Shown here: piece after piece, positions 1 through 12,310 of the stretch
How the letters are laid out: every line of letters begins with the position of its first letter
Numbering within the stretch: the first letter of the stretch is position 1
Assembly: GCA_022376465.1 (NCBI GenBank)
Contig: JACDTU010000016.1
Location: 682,001-746,000 of the forward strand
Direction: 5' to 3'
DNA from: Cubamyces lactineus
Taxonomy: Eukaryota; Basidiomycota; Agaricomycetes; Polyporales; Polyporaceae
DNA: 64,000 nucleotides
Position numbers and translations under genes: made by a program
Notes under the pieces: generated by a model
What the model was told of the DNA's origin: nothing
The model's input: only the letters and a program-made list of their open reading frames with translations
Database searches by the model: none

Positions 1-140
1 TCCCGTTAGTTTCCCCTCCGTATGCTCTCCTGCTGTGATCTACGTGCTGTGCTATGATATCTTGCTTCTGTCCACACTGCTTTATAGTAATTTATACGTG
101 AACTATACCTCTGAACAAGTATTCTCTCGATTACTCTGCA

Positions 141-2683
141 ATGGGTCCTGAGACCAAGCCACGGAATCGCTCGGGTGGTAATGATGATGGAAAGGATCAT
201 GAGAGCCCACAGGTGCATCATAATCTTGTTATCGCCCTCTTATACCTTGTCACTGAGCTTCACAAAGTTGCATCGACTTCGGGAAGAGCTAAGTCGTTGT
301 AATATGAAGATTGCTCAATTACAAGCGCGACTCGTGTCAACATTGGATGAACTCGATTCCCAGCGGCAGCGACATCAATGCGAGTTGAGGTCAGAGCGAC
401 GAACCCGTGAAAAGCTCAGCAACAAGCTGGATGCCTATTTGGAGGAGGTCAAGCGCGCCGAGCGAGAGCGAGACGACATGCGCGAATTGGTTACTGTCCT
501 CCTTGAGAAAGGTAGGTGTCTCGATTACGAAGGTCTTCACCGAGCGGATGCGAACTTCAGTCATCTCAGCACTCATATTCCACGACCACTGTAGTAGAAG
601 CATGTCATAACTATTCGGCGTGGCCTTGTCCGCGAATAGAGTTGGCAAGTCCCATCGGTCCGTGTTAATACCCCGGAGCTCCCGCTTGACACCCCCAAAT
701 CTCATATATCCTCATAATACAGCATCCTCGCTTCATCTGGATGATATTGAGGACCAGGATGCCGCCACAAAACACGAGGAACTGGTACACGGCGCAATGG
801 TTACCCTGTTACAGAAATGCCTCGCCGACGAGCGACGTGCACACGCGCTGACAAGACAGGAAGCCGATGCAGAGATTTTGCGCCTCAAAGCCATGGTCGC
901 TCGCAGAGATGCAGAGCTGGAGGCGTGCGCGACGCACGATGGGCATCAGGTGTTACTCTCGTCCATACAAAGCCAAACTCTAGAGACTCGTATACGATCT
1001 GGGTCTTGTTGCAAAGGCTGCGCAGCACTCATAAATAATTCAAGGCCTCACCAACCCGCTCCCGGAGTCCCGCGCGATACCGACCAGATCATGACCACGA
1101 CGGCCACCCGCAATCGCACGCTGGAGCGCGAGGTGGAGTTTCTCAGAAACGAGGTTTGCACGATCCCTCTATATTTTGTACCCTCTCATGGATGGACTCA
1201 TTGCCCAGATTCTTCAAACGCAGCAGCGTAAGAAACACGCACAAAGTACAGCAGGACGTCCGGTCAGACGAGCTCCTGCGGAAGTAGAGAAGCGTCATGC
1301 TTCCGTACAAGTCCAAACCGTTGTAGGATTTACTGAGGACCACAACAGCTTCCTTCCTCCAAGTCCTGGCCTTCTTCCTCACACCATGCCGTCTTCTCCA
1401 TCTCCGTACAATCTCACCCCAAAACATGACTGGGTTCCCAGTTGTTCTCGCCTCGCGAGACCTAGGTCGTCGCTGGGAATACACGATCCCGATATGGTGC
1501 CTTATTATAACGTCCAAACCTTGGAGAGTGACATCGACCGTCTCTCAGCACAGATAGACGCCTTTGTCTTAGAGCGAAAAACTCTGAAAGGTGTCCTAGC
1601 GCGTGAAGTTGGAGCGGTTGGTCGCATACTATACTCTAGTTGCTGTCAAATGGGCTTACACTGGCAAATCTTTGCAGCCTTTGTCGGCTGAGATACACTA
1701 TGGGCGGTCTTCACACTCCGATAACGTCCAGTTCAGTGCTCATCTCGAGCAGTGTGCGAGGTAAGTCATCGATACACTCGAAGTACCTACCATCTTTGCT
1801 CAATACCGTTTGGGTCAATACCTGCCTCAGCGAGCGACAAGCCCTGCGAGAGGAATTAGATTCTATAGCCCGTAAGCACGACATTCGGGAACGTCGCCTC
1901 GAGGAAGAAATCAGGTGCCTGCAACAGACTATACGAGAGCTACACGGTAGTCAGGCCGTGCAGCCGCCATCGGACCACGCCGATGGCTATTTCCATCCGA
2001 GATACACTCCAATCTCCGGCGATACACAAGTTCCTTCAAAGCATGTGTCACCTCGCGTCTCTCCTACTCTTGTCCCAGATGATGCCGCAGCACTGCGCGT
2101 CGCCAGCGGGTTGAATGAGGAGCCTGGAGACCAGTATCCTCAAGACTTACTCCGCCAGCATGACAGTCGCCTGGAACTGCCTCAGGCCTCTGCGGCTGAT
2201 GTGGACGAGTTCGGTGAGCTTTCCATGGAACTCGCCACGCCCGTGCAAACGACTATTCTATCCCTCCGAGAAGAAGAGTGGCCCATTCCACCTACAAATC
2301 ACGCTGTCGACCCCTTGCAACTTGAGCCGGCCGCGAACCCCGCGGATATTCCTTTGCCCATATCGCCGGACGGCCATGTCGAGGCTTCCACCCCTCCCGC
2401 TTCATTGACCCTCTCATCATCACATTCGCTTCCCCAACAAGAGGACTCGTCTCCGCCGTTGTACATCGCTCCGCCTCGTGCACCTTCCGCCAACCTCCTG
2501 GCACGAATCGAGAGCATCACAGAGGAACGCGTGGCCTCTCTCGAGCGCCAGATTGCCGTAACACACCGGCACCTGGAGAACAAGGAAGCTGCGCTCGCAG
2601 ACCTCCGTGTCACCGCAGCGCAGCTCGAGACCCCTCTGCATCCACGCGAGAACGCTGATGGGGTCGACAGGGAGCGTGTATGA
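141..2683 (+). CDS. coiled-coil protein, unknown function, 7 exons
   Basis: Exons 141-212, 268-511, 642-1153, 1209-1590, 1640-1760 and 1831-2683 join in phase to 727 codons plus stop (introns 49-130 nt, all GT-AG); an extra intron inside 950-1090 is possible but not needed. Residues about 25-95 form heptad-like helix (LHRLREELSRCNMKIAQLQ...), followed by a second charged helical stretch in exon 3, another at about 444-481 (ERQALREELD...) and a last one at about 667-712. Between them lies a Pro/Ser/Asp-rich, probably disordered region. No enzymatic domain is visible. The pattern suggests a structural or scaffold protein, but that is inference. The 3' end is uncertain: the stop at 2681-2683 may be removed by splicing into the coding-like sequence that follows. 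Confidence 0.7.
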
Positions 2684-3225
2684 GCCATGCCACAGGTCCT
2701 GATGATATGTATGGCATCCCAGGGCCGCGTTGGGGCCGCCTGTAACGCTGGTACGCCAGCGGCCACGCTGTTCGTTTAATGCCGCCCTTGATTCCGAGGA
2801 CGCGTCAACATCGCCTATGCGTGCTATCTAGACGGTCGCCCCTGGCAGATCCTACTTGGCGTCCCTGGACAACCTGCGGCCGTGTCGATGGGCGTCTTCA
2901 CTCATCGCCTCAATGTCGAGAAGTCTATTGCATGGAGACATCCCTCGAGCGATTGGTTCCATGCGATTACAAGCGGCGCGTGGTCATCAGTCGAGCGGAT
3001 TGCGGAGGAAGGGAGGTGATTGCTGCGACGTACACAGCTTGTGGAAGAATCTCACACGGTCCCTCGCCCCAAGGTTGACCGTGCGGTGTTTCCTGATGGT
3101 GCGTGGCCAGCCCCTCGGCGCAGCCTTGGACGCTCAACGAGAACGTGCATCACCAGCTCGTGTTGCCGCCGGTCGGGAAGGTTGATAACACCGGGCCCGG
3201 GCGTGTGCTCGAGCTGCCCGCATAG
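2680..3225 (+). CDS. possible continuation or separate small gene
   Basis: An open segment at about 2799-3015 reads as good protein (VNIAYACYLDGRPWQILLG..., then ...SVERIAEEG). A GT-AG intron 3016-3110 then joins it in phase to a last exon ending at the stop 3223-3225 (...VHHQLVLPPVGKV...). The 5' connection is not clear. An ATG at 2680 overlaps the stop of the upstream coiled-coil frame (ATGA), and a GT-AG pair 2729-2798 would link that ATG in phase. Alternatively these are the terminal exons of the upstream gene. No family is recognised. Confidence 0.3.
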
Positions 3226-4073
3226 TCTGGAGTCTGACTATGACGGTCACGTAGGACGTCCACGAGAGGAACGCAGCACCCTCCGAGAGTTACGACGACG
3301 AGCCCCTGTCGCACAGGTAGCGCGAAGCTGATGCTGATTTGACTTTTCATTCTTTCGCCTTCCCGTAACGCTTATTGACCCCTTCTTCTTGTGTATATTT
3401 TCGGTAGAGTTTGACTGGTCCTGCGAACGATGTACATCTATGGTATTGGTTCGTACACGCCTCTCCGTTTCATCTGGTCGCTTCTTGCGTTTCCGTCGTT
3501 GTCTGTGCTGCTCTCATGGTCTCTTCTGTAGGATCACATCTGTCCGTCCTATCTTATGTCTTCTCTATCACAACCCGTCAGTAGTACTACACCTCTGTTC
3601 GCTCGTTGCGTTCCCCCTCAAGAATGATGTGTCGTTCATGTCATCGATGGCTGGTCGATCGCATGAGGGAGTCAGGGACAACAAACACTGCTTTTCCGGC
3701 CTGTCGGCGGCAGCAATTGACGTAGACATAGGCAGAAGAGTTTGCACAGTATATGGCTAACGTTCCTGACAGCCATGGCTATGTGCGACGCAGAGCACTC
3801 ATTGATGACCGCGAACCTATTTGCCGGTAGCTGTATTCCTTAACATCCGGTTCCAAGACAGTACTGACATTGCGTCGTGAGTCCATGTGAACGGAAGTTT
3901 AACAAGGTTTTCACGCAAGGCCTCAAGCCAACAATGGACGATAGTCACTTGGGCGAAAGAAAATCAAAGAGCTGGAAGTACAATTCCGATGCAGGTCTCC
4001 AGTCATGAAAGGTCCGCTACATAGAGTGCTGTCAGGAAGCCACGCATCGACTCCGGGTATCTCGAAAACTCAC
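3226..4073. other. intergenic, no gene seen
   Basis: This lies between the ends of two convergent genes. The only open frame of note (3389-3760, +) is Cys/Phe/Leu-rich with no codon bias like the neighbours and looks non-coding. No tRNA or repeat was seen. Confidence 0.5.
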
Positions 4074-4931
4074 TCAGGCCCGAGAAGGTGGCACATACGT
4101 TACATTGAGGCCTCGCATGTTCGCCCATGGCCGTTGCGAATTCGCCGCGGACGAGCAGACGACCTCTGCCGGCGGAGCTGGCACGCGCTTGTGCTCCGGT
4201 TCCACCTCCTTAGCGGTCCTCTCGGTGGAAGCAGCTCGCGAGATTGCGGGTGGAGTGTACGACGAAACCTTGACCTTCCGCGTCTTCGAATCGAGCGATA
4301 GAACTTTGTGGGTCTGGTTCACCGGGTGCGACGTCTGGGCGTCGGAGCCTGGGCCGGGTGTGCCAGCACGCGAAGCCGCAGCGGAGAGCGTCGGAAATGC
4401 GCCTTCCGCATTCCTGGCCGCCTGGATGGCGCGTTGCCGCTCTTCCTCCTCCTTCGCAAGCGTCTCGTCGACCTTGACACTGAGAGACTCGACAAGACTG
4501 TCCCGCGCCGCGCTAGTGAGGAGGGCGTTGCCGCAGTGCGGGCATGCGAAATGTGGCAAATTCAGTTCGCAAAGGATCAAACCGCAAGCGCGACATATAG
4601 GCGTGTACGGCGACAATGTGTGCATACTAGCTGTTTCAGACAGAGCCGGGGTTGAGTCACGGACTGTGAGTCGCCTGCCTGCACTGCGCGAGTCGCAGAG
4701 CTAACCTTGGCAGAAGCAGCCGCCTTTGGGATCCTTATCTTGGCCGGATGCTTTGCGGAGATCGTCACGTAGCTTCTCGAGTGCACGAACTTCCTTGCTT
4801 TTGGGCGGCGTGGAATCATTCTGCTTTTTTTTCCCTTTCGCCTTGGATGGTGTCGCCTGAGCTTGAACTTTAGGCGGAATTCTATCCGAGGGCAGGGAAG
4901 AGCCCTTCTTCGTCCAAGCCGTGTGATGCAT
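4074..4931 (-). CDS. TRIP4: TRIP4/ASC-1-like C2HC5 zinc-finger protein
   Basis: Two exons (4931-4706 and 4630-4074, intron 75 nt) give 260 residues. The splice rebuilds a complete zf-C2HC5 domain at residues 72-108. Visible ligands are C72, C74, H79, C88, C91, C96, C105 and C108, the hallmark of TRIP4 (human ASC-1 subunit) and yeast Rqt4, which act in the ribosome-quality-control trigger complex that splits collided ribosomes. Upstream of the finger is a Lys/Ser-rich region with a short helix (RALEKLRDDLRKA). Downstream is a helix with EEEERQRAIQAA and a Ser/Pro-rich tail. The ASCH domain of animal TRIP4 is absent, as in the shorter fungal forms. The family call is strong; the role is transferred from known members. 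Confidence 0.85.
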
Positions 4932-5629
4932 CTCGCGCTAACCAGAGTGTATTCAGATCATTATACCCGTGCGATTGGGCAGCATGTATAACTCACTAGA
5001 TGATTGTGTGACTGTGAGCCGCCTAGGTATATGTTATTTGCCGTAGTGGTGGTAGCGTACAGAGCTGATATGCCAAATCAGGCAAGCTTTGATGCCACCA
5101 GCCCCGCGGCGGGCGTCTCCTGGCGTAACGCAGTGCAGCGCTAACCTTAGCCTACACTCCGCCCACTGCCAGCGACTGGTTCGCTCCTCTCCGCATTGCC
5201 TTGCTGTGTCTCTCCTTGTCATACCATATGCTCGCACTGTGGTCAGAGGAATTGATGAAGCACGAAAAATGCTCTCGTTGGTCACGTTTTCGAGGATGTT
5301 GATATCCGGGCCCACCACTACCCAGTGTCATCAACACCGTACTTTCCCAGGCGCCGAGTAAGTGCAACTACTTGAGTAGTACACGCCCATGATGTGGATA
5401 CATTCATTCGGATGAAACCATTCAGTGGGGCCTAGCAGATGCGTTGACATGTGCCCTTTTTTCTTCGCCTCTCCAAGAAAAATTCTCACAACCTCTTCCC
5501 TGAATCCGTTGCAATCAAGGACGATCCCACACGTCTCTACGCGAGCTACGGGCCGAGAAATGGTCGCATCTCAGATTTACTTGCACGATTGCATAGACAC
5601 CCACGCCGAGAAGGCGCTGAGACGCCATC
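4932..5629. other. intergenic, promoter of TRIP4-like gene
   Basis: This is 5' of the minus-strand TRIP4-like gene. Open frames exist on both strands but none shows a recognisable domain or convincing splice structure. A plus-strand frame at 5451-5633 reads plausibly but has no clear start. Confidence 0.4.
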
Positions 5630-6133
5630 ATGAGACCAGGAAAGTCGAAACTCGGTTTGCGGATCGCAAGGACGGATAACATCGCAGCACTGGAGTATTC
5701 AACGCTGGTCTGCAGTCGCACGTAATCTGATGGCTTCCATGATGCCATCGCTTCCGCCGACCGCAAGTTCTTTCGAATGAGGGCGGAAGCGTTCAACTCT
5801 GTAAGTCGCCACGAAAGGATAGATGATGCGTCGTCGCCGTCCGACTTAACGGCACATACAGAAACTAGAGACGCACACTGGCAGAACGCTTGGGCCCAAT
5901 CTCACCATTTTTGATAGACATCGACTCAGTACCGACGCTGGCTTTTTCGGGTACGTAGCTCCATCTTTTGCAGTTCTGGACGCCAGGCCGTGTTCGAACC
6001 TGACGCTGCCTCGTCCAAGGATTTCCATCACCAGCGTGGGCTTCTCCCGACCACGTCGGCGGACTTCAAAGCCATGCCTGCTCAGGGTCGCAGCTCCTTA
6101 CCTGAACAGGCGGCGCGAGCGCGGACGCTTTAA
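5630..6133 (+). CDS. possible orphan gene, model incomplete
   Basis: An ATG at 5630 opens a 26-codon exon (MRPGKSKLGLRIARTD...). This joins in phase through a GT-AG intron with a CTGA branch-like site to a short exon 5768-5800, then through 5801-5861 to 5862-5950 (KLETHTGRTLGPN...). Past 5950 the structure is unclear: a perfect GT-AG pair only 23 nt apart (5951-5973) restores a coding-like frame to the stop at 6131-6133, but 23 nt is shorter than accepted fungal introns. No homology is recognised. It may be a young gene or a decayed one. Confidence 0.3.
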
Positions 6134-9100
6134 CCCCCAGCCAAAGGTCGGTCCCTCCGTTCCACCGGCCTCACTGCCCGCAAGCTGGCATCGTGCGTAT
6201 GCATCGTCGCCGCGGTGGCACGCCACTAGTTTCCGGCCACGGGTTCTGTGTGTTTCCTCCGATTCCACAGGGGAATTTCGCTTTCGGGCGTGAGACGCTC
6301 CGTGTCCGCACGGAGCTTGAAGTCGAGTTCAGAGAAGGAGGCAACGGATAGACAGGCACGCCATCGCGTCTCCAAGGCCCCATTTGTATGTCCCATCAGC
6401 TCCTGGTGCTTTGGGATGCATATGTGAGGGCCTCTGACAAGGTCCAGCGCCGGCGCCGGCGGTGCACCTCACGGAGTCAGTCAGGCAGCGACTTCTGACG
6501 CCCATTTACACCCCTGTGACGCTCGTAAAACCGCACGCCCTGGCTTTGCCATCACAGCGGAATCAATTTTTCTCTGAAGTGCATCCCGGTCCGACATGGA
6601 CGACCTCGCCTCCGATGCGGTAAGCACCAGGTACAGGAGTGTAGCGCGCCATGAGGTCATAGAACCAGTCAGTGCGGAAAAATCGAAGAGAATTTTCACC
6701 CTTCCGCCGGACTTCCTTGAGACAACGTGTTGGCGTACTGCTTGCGGTAAGCATATGACAAAGAATGTAGTAGCGGCCACCAACGCTTGTCCCCGCACCA
6801 GTAAGCAGCTTGTCGCATGCACGGCACCTGGTCCTAGTCAAAGGTGTATTATGAACGCATGTCCTGCGACTCATGGCGCTGTCGCAGCCGGATGCTATAT
6901 GGTATAGATTGTGTAACGCTCGGTTTCTTGACCGCATCCGGGAAGCCTTACGCAGCTCGCGCGCTCAGATACTCGGAATACGACATGTCCGATGAACGAG
7001 CTCGAAGAACCATCCGCTCGCGTCAGCGAACATCGGCGGAGGCAATGCTTGAATGAGCATCACTATTTAGGCGGGGTTGTGGGTGGGTTGACCTGTTTTT
7101 CCTGCCCCAGTCGCGTCCACACTCACCGTTCGCGTTCCACGTCCCAGCCCGACCGCTGCGTACGATCACAAACGTCTCACGTTTCATCTTGAGCGATCTT
7201 GGCGGACCTTGCAATGCAATTCTTCTAGTGGATTCATGTGTGAAAAGGGAGGGAAGGTCATAGCGGCACGACGGTAAGTCCAGTGTTCAGAACCGTCCAG
7301 TACATCTTTTAGGGGACTGGTTCGCGAGCTAAACACCATATGGCAGATGTGACTGTGGAGGTTCGTTGGGACATATCACTCTGTTGGTCTCAAGAGAAAC
7401 AGCATCACCGTAGATCTCAGAACACGTACCAGCCGGTATCCAAGGCTCTCTATAACATACCGTGCTCGTCGGGTGTACAGCCCGCCAGGACAAGAGCGCG
7501 CCTTAGGGGTCCAATGAGATAGCGTCGCATATACGCAGTAAGACGCAGTATGGCGAGCACCGTGGAATGGCGTAATGGTGATGTCCTGGTGGGGGGCTGC
7601 AATGATTTCTTGCGAGAGCGTCAGGAAGCAGCTGGTCGCCTTGAGGTATCCAAGGGAGCATTCAGACAAGGCGGCCACACAAGGTGGTTTTTGGTGCTCT
7701 AGTCACGTTTGAGATGACACATCGCAGCGGATGATGCTGGAAAGGTGGCTGAGGCGGTAAGTCCTACACCCGCCACAGTACGAGTCTTGAGGGACTCACC
7801 AAGTTTCCATCGACAGCTTTCCGAGCCAATCAAGCCGCCTCGTCTGCGGCCTCGCTCGTCCTACACCGCGCCTTCTGTCCATAAAACGGCCTGGTCCAGC
7901 TTGCGAAGGGAGCATATGGATGACGGGAGATGGAGCATGGAACAAGCGGTACGTCGTTTCTCCTCACAGACACAACCGCTGTGACCGACAAGGCGTGCAA
8001 CGCAGGGGCTCGAACGCCGCAGGGCTCGGCGCGCAGCGTCCATCGGCTGCGCCCTCAGGATTGGCCTGCACGTCCCAATCCGGACGCCTGCCAAACGGCG
8101 CCGGACGCCACCTGGCAGCAGACCTTGCGGCTCCTCCGCCGACGAGGGCGGCTGGCCGATAGGACGAACGTGCTGCTTACCCAATTTCCACCCCTTCGAG
8201 CGGGCACGAAATTGTGCGCGTCGGCGGCGGCGTGATGCGGCGCAAGTGGGAGGGATTAGAAAGTCGACTGGTGACGTTGTCGCTACCGTCGCCACGTCGG
8301 AGGAGAACAGCCGTGTCGCCTTGGCGGAGAGAGAATGTACCCTCGAGCGAACAGGTCTAGTCTCACGGTGAGTAGGTGGAGTGCACAGGGAGCGAACGAC
8401 TTTGGTAGTTTGTGGGGCATTGTGGGCGACCATGCGTCTGCTGGCGGCGCCCCTTCCTCTCTAGCCCCGACTGCGCTCGTTGAGCTTGGGGCCTGCCGGA
8501 TAGTGCCACAAAACGCCGGGAGCCTTGCCGCACTCTGACCCTCGTTCCAGGGTAACGTTTGCGTAAACGGGGACACATTCGCGCGCGATCACGCTGACGT
8601 CGCCGCCATCCCTCGTTCGTCTCGCCGCCAAAGTCACTACACATCTGGCGTGTGGCCCCGCTGCCGGTGCTGCGAACCCGAGCGGCCGTCATGGCTCTAA
8701 AATTGATGTGGCACGAGGACAGACAGGTTCGCCCGTTTGTCCTGCGAAGCGAGACCGCCATTAATTTCATTGTCGCCAAGTCGTTCCAGATGCTGACAGG
8801 AGCTCCAGGGAAGGGCGTGCACGAGGAACATGTGAGCAAACGTGCAGAGGGAAGGCCGCGGGAGGGGGCAATTGGAAAGAAGAACCTGGGTACAGCGTGT
8901 GCCGCATGGGAACAAGGGTCCACCGTACGCGCCGCTGATAGAGGAAAGCACAGAAATATTTTTTCCCCATTGAACCATCTCCCTTCCGGGGGCCCTGCAG
9001 GAACGCCCGCGACGTCCCACAACCACCTCGAGATCCACCGACACTCCGCGGCACGTCCCTCCAGAGTTTCAGAGACCCGGCCGTCGTCGTCTGGGACAGG

Positions 9101-9407
9101 CTCTGCCACGCAGGCCAGGGCGTTTCCGTGCGACCGGACGCGACCATCCAATATGTTCGAGTTCGTGCCGAAGAGGCGGAGAACCCTCGCAAGCTCCGAG
9201 CCCGCGGTCGACTCAGGCCCTAGTGCGCGCCTTTGGCAGAGGAACCGTACGCAGCACCAGGACGGCCTCCTCTGGATCACGCAGGCCTCCCCGGAAGCGC
9301 AGGTCTAGAGCCGACCTGAGGGCAGGGCGCAACTCGCCGCCCACCCGCTGCTGGCTGTCGGTCAAGTCGAAGTCGAAGTTCGTCAGTGCGCAGGTTCTGG
9401 GATCGCA
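6134..9407. other. unresolved, coding-like fragments on both strands
   Basis: Several short stretches look like exons but I could not chain them. On the plus strand these include an exon-like block at about 7820-7952 ending in a good donor, and a helical, charged block at about 8225-8360 (KWEGLESRL, then VALAERECTLERTG) ending in a GTGAGT donor. Two long overlapping open frames (plus 8652-9308, minus 8363-9280) compete for the same DNA, and neither shows a domain. GC-rich sequence alone can keep such frames open. No tRNA, TIR or tandem repeat was noticed. Confidence 0.3.
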
Positions 9408-10038
9408 TCAGCATCGACTTTGACCGCGCTCTAGCATCGAAATGGACCGCGTACGATTGGGAGATGAGCTGGTGGACGATGCCCGCCGTTCAGTGCGTAC
9501 GTCAAGCGACACGGACGACGATCTGTTGGCCGCGACGCCAGCGGCAGCGCCAGTGGCGCTTGCGAAGGGCGTGCGGATGAAGAAGCCGATGGGATGGGAC
9601 CACAATTTGGCCGCGATGGTCTCCACCCTCTCCCAGCAACGACGAGGGACTTTAGGTGGGGCCATTGCGGTTAGCAACGTTTGCAGCTTGTCCCCGACAG
9701 AGTTCACGTTGACCGTCCCCGGCTCCTCGGCTCGTAGCAACCCGCCGCTCAGCAGAGGATCCGATATCTGACCGACACGACGCTCGCTGTCTCATCGACT
9801 TGCATCCCCATCGCGATATTATCGTAGGTACACTTGTGAGCTGCCGACAGATTGTCGAGAACAGATGCAGAACTCCGTCCACGTCTGCATTCACCTCCTG
9901 ACCGAGTTCCATCCGCTGCGACGTGCGTGCGCACCGGGGGAGGGTGGAGCACTGTGCACGCGCTGGTTCAGTGAACTCGCTAGCGGTGAACGTGTCGTGA
10001 TGTTCCGCGGACGTGCAGACAACCGCGCAAGAAGTCCG
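9408..10038 (-). CDS. orphan gene, 3' part modelled
   Basis: Three exons join in phase on the minus strand: 10038-9935, 9884-9773 and 9725-9408, with introns of 50 and 47 nt. The product so far is about 177 residues. Its middle reads VLDNLSAAHKCTYDNIAMG and its end carries an Ala/Ser/Thr-rich tail with many Arg. The exon at 10038 begins after an AG, so at least one 5' exon is missing from the model. No domain, signal peptide or membrane segment is recognised. The plus-strand open frame 9442-9771 is taken to be its antisense shadow. Confidence 0.4.
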
Positions 10039-10231
10039 CTACAGCCACAGCCCGCTACCGCGCCCTCCTCCCTCCCCGCCTTCGGCCGCTCGTAATCGTG
10101 CGCAACTTGCGCTTGCACGGTCAGACAGCTAGCGTATCAGGCGCATGCGTAGCCAGACCGTCCGTCCGCCTTCCCGCTCGCCCATCATGAATGGACGAGT
10201 CAGACGAACCAGCTGCGCCGCGCCAAAAATG

Positions 10232-10983
10232 CTAGAGAGTATCAGAATAAATCAGCCGTTTGGGCAGGCCCGTGGTTGACTGCAGTTTCGGGGGGCTCGA
10301 GCGAGAACCAGAGCCAAGGCTCCGGGACGCCACATCGACCGAGCAGTGGCAGGGCGCGACGGTGACTCGCCCCATCGTCCGGACCATAGACTGAGTAGCG
10401 TACGCCCCGTCTGCAGCGACGTCCGAGGGCGAAATTGCTGCGTCCAGAGTGAAAGGGCTAGAGGGGCGTGGGACAGGGACGCTGATACGGTTCTGCGGCC
10501 TGCCAACGAATGGAGGGGATCAACATCTTCATCACCTTCTCGCACGGTCAGGATCACGGCGAAGCGTTGCGCGTCGGCGGGGGCGGTTGTGATCTCGCTG
10601 CGCCTATGTCTGACTGCTGCTTCGTGTGCGTGTGCGTGTCCGCCTGTCCGAGTCGGTGTTCTGTACGGTAGTTCGAATCGGCCAAAGGAGAAGAGGCGGC
10701 GGACGAAGGCGCAGACGCGTAGGACGAGAGTAGCGGTGACGGCGACGGCGAATTTTTGCTAGAGCCTGCCTCGAGGCCCGAGCCCGGTGAAGAAGCCCAG
10801 AGAGGGACAGGGCACTGTGGATCAGACCGCGCAGATGCCCCAGCAGCGCCCGCCGCCCAGCCGGCCGTCCACACGCACCCTTCTCTTGCCTTTTCCGTCC
10901 TGTCTGCCCGTTCCTCCCTTTACGCCCACTGCGCCCGTTGTGCCTCTCTGCCCACGCTCCTGCCCGCGCCCCACGTCGTGCAT
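10232..10983 (-). CDS. orphan Ser/Pro-rich protein, 209 aa
   Basis: Exons 10983-10879, 10814-10558 and 10499-10232 join in phase (introns 64 and 58 nt, canonical GT-AG) to 210 codons. The N-terminal 35 residues are Gly/Arg/Lys-rich (GRGQERGQRG...). The middle is a Ser/Pro tract (SSKNSPSPSPLLSSYASAPS), followed by a short THTHT run. The C-terminal exon is mixed and ends SDTL. No family is recognised. The composition suggests a disordered or regulatory protein, which is inference. Exon phases and intron lengths match those of conserved genes here, which is why I prefer this model to the overlapping plus-strand frame 10346-10762. Confidence 0.5.
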
Positions 10984-11567
10984 GAACAGCGGCGGACGTG
11001 GGGATTCTCGCTGGCTCCCCTCTTGGCCCGCGTCGCTCAGAGTGTATCAGGGACAGGTCTCCCGCGATGTCGCATCGCGCACCGGTCGGTGTCGCACTCC
11101 TGTCGGAGGCTACGATCACGGCTCAGCTTCTCTGTTCACTCGTCTGTTCGTTCGCCCTGGCCTATCGCAAGCACATCGTGTTCTCTCGTCATTAGGCCCG
11201 CTCGGTCAGTGTTCATCCCTCCGGTATCCGATGCGACGAGGTCGCAGGCAGTTGTAGTGCCGATGTAGGGCTCGACGAACAGTTGTGCTTCGTCGATGGG
11301 ATTGCTTCGAGAGCGACCGGTTGACCGTTGTTCCATATTGACGGTTATGAGGTTAACTGTATGGCTGTGCGGGAGCGGAATCGTCAGCAATCATTATCCA
11401 TATGGGAATGCTTTGCCATTACCTGCAGCGGCAGATGGCCCACCAGGTGTTGCCACGATGGCGGCGACGGACAGCAGTAGCAACAATCTACTGCTGGACT
11501 TCTCCGTCTTCTGTTCACGCTGATTTTCTGTTCGTCGTTCGTGTGTGCTGCATGCACGGCGTCAGAA
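10984..11567. other. intergenic between divergent orphan models
   Basis: This is the region 5' of both the minus-strand orphan at 10232-10983 and the plus-strand orphan starting at 11568. It is pyrimidine-rich on the plus strand with no recognised element. Confidence 0.35.
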
Positions 11568-11894
11568 ATGAGCCAAACAGAACTTATTGGCACGACCGAT
11601 GATGCATCATCATCAACATCCATCCATGCTGCCAAATCGCCGACGTCCCGCGGACGCGCGCCTTGCGCGGAAACGCGTCCCCGTCCGCACTCTAAATGGC
11701 GCAGTGACCCTGACTCCGCCGCGGCCGCAGAGGTCATCATCAACATCATTATCCTCATCAGCTGTCGCACCTCCGAGGGGCAGGGCCCCGGTGTGTGTGC
11801 GAACGCGCGCGGCGGTGGAGCGCTCCTTCTCATCACGCGGAAATCTGCGATACACTGTGCGTGGGGGTGCACGGAGAAGGAAGGCAGGTATTGA
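11568..11894 (+). CDS. possible small orphan gene, 108 aa
   Basis: An ATG at 11568 opens a Ser/Thr/Arg-rich frame (MSQTELIGTTDDASSSTS...) that runs to a stop at 11892-11894. A GT at 11733 followed by AG sites 29 or 45 nt later could remove the hydrophobic IINIIILIS stretch. The 45-nt choice keeps the same frame and stop, while the 29-nt choice opens another frame towards about 12063. I cannot decide between them. No family is recognised. Confidence 0.3.
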   Translation: MSQTELIGTTDDASSSTSIHAAKSPTSRGRAPCAETRPRPHSKWRSDPDSAAAAEVIINIIILISCRTSEGQGPGVCANARGGGALLLITRKSAIHCAWGCTEKEGRY

Positions 11895-11951
11895 GCCGCG
11901 GTCGGAACGAACGTCGCGCAAGCGAGAAGGAGAGAGAGAAAGAGGCATACA

Positions 11952-11985
11952 ATCATCATCATCATCATTATCATTATCATCATCC
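11952..11985 (+). repeat. ATC/ATT trinucleotide microsatellite
   Basis: A run of ATC units interrupted by ATT lies between two orphan gene models. It looks like an ordinary simple repeat. Confidence 0.85.
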
Positions 11986-12310
11986 TGGAGTGGGTTGACC
12001 CGCTCACCTGCATCTCTTTCATTTCCGAGCTCTGCCGCAGCCGTTCCCCCAGTGAGTGCTTCTGACGCGGCTTCTGGCCTGTCGCGCGGCTGTCCCTCCT
12101 GTTTCTAGTTTCCAGTTTTCAGGACCCTGCACGTTCACGTAAGGTCCCGAAGTTGAAGCTAGGGCGTGGCGAAACGGCCACGCTCGTCGCTTCCTGGCGC
12201 GTTCCTGTATAGAAAGTGAGACCGTGGATGCGTGCGGGCGAGCGTGCATGCGGCCCCTTCGTTCTTGTCGCGAATGCGCGCCCGTCAAACTTCGATGGGG
12301 GACGCGGCCA

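Noticed and set aside
8652..9308. 218-codon plus frame
   Set aside because: Competes with an equally long minus frame, with no ATG-proximal context, splice support or domain; left unresolved.
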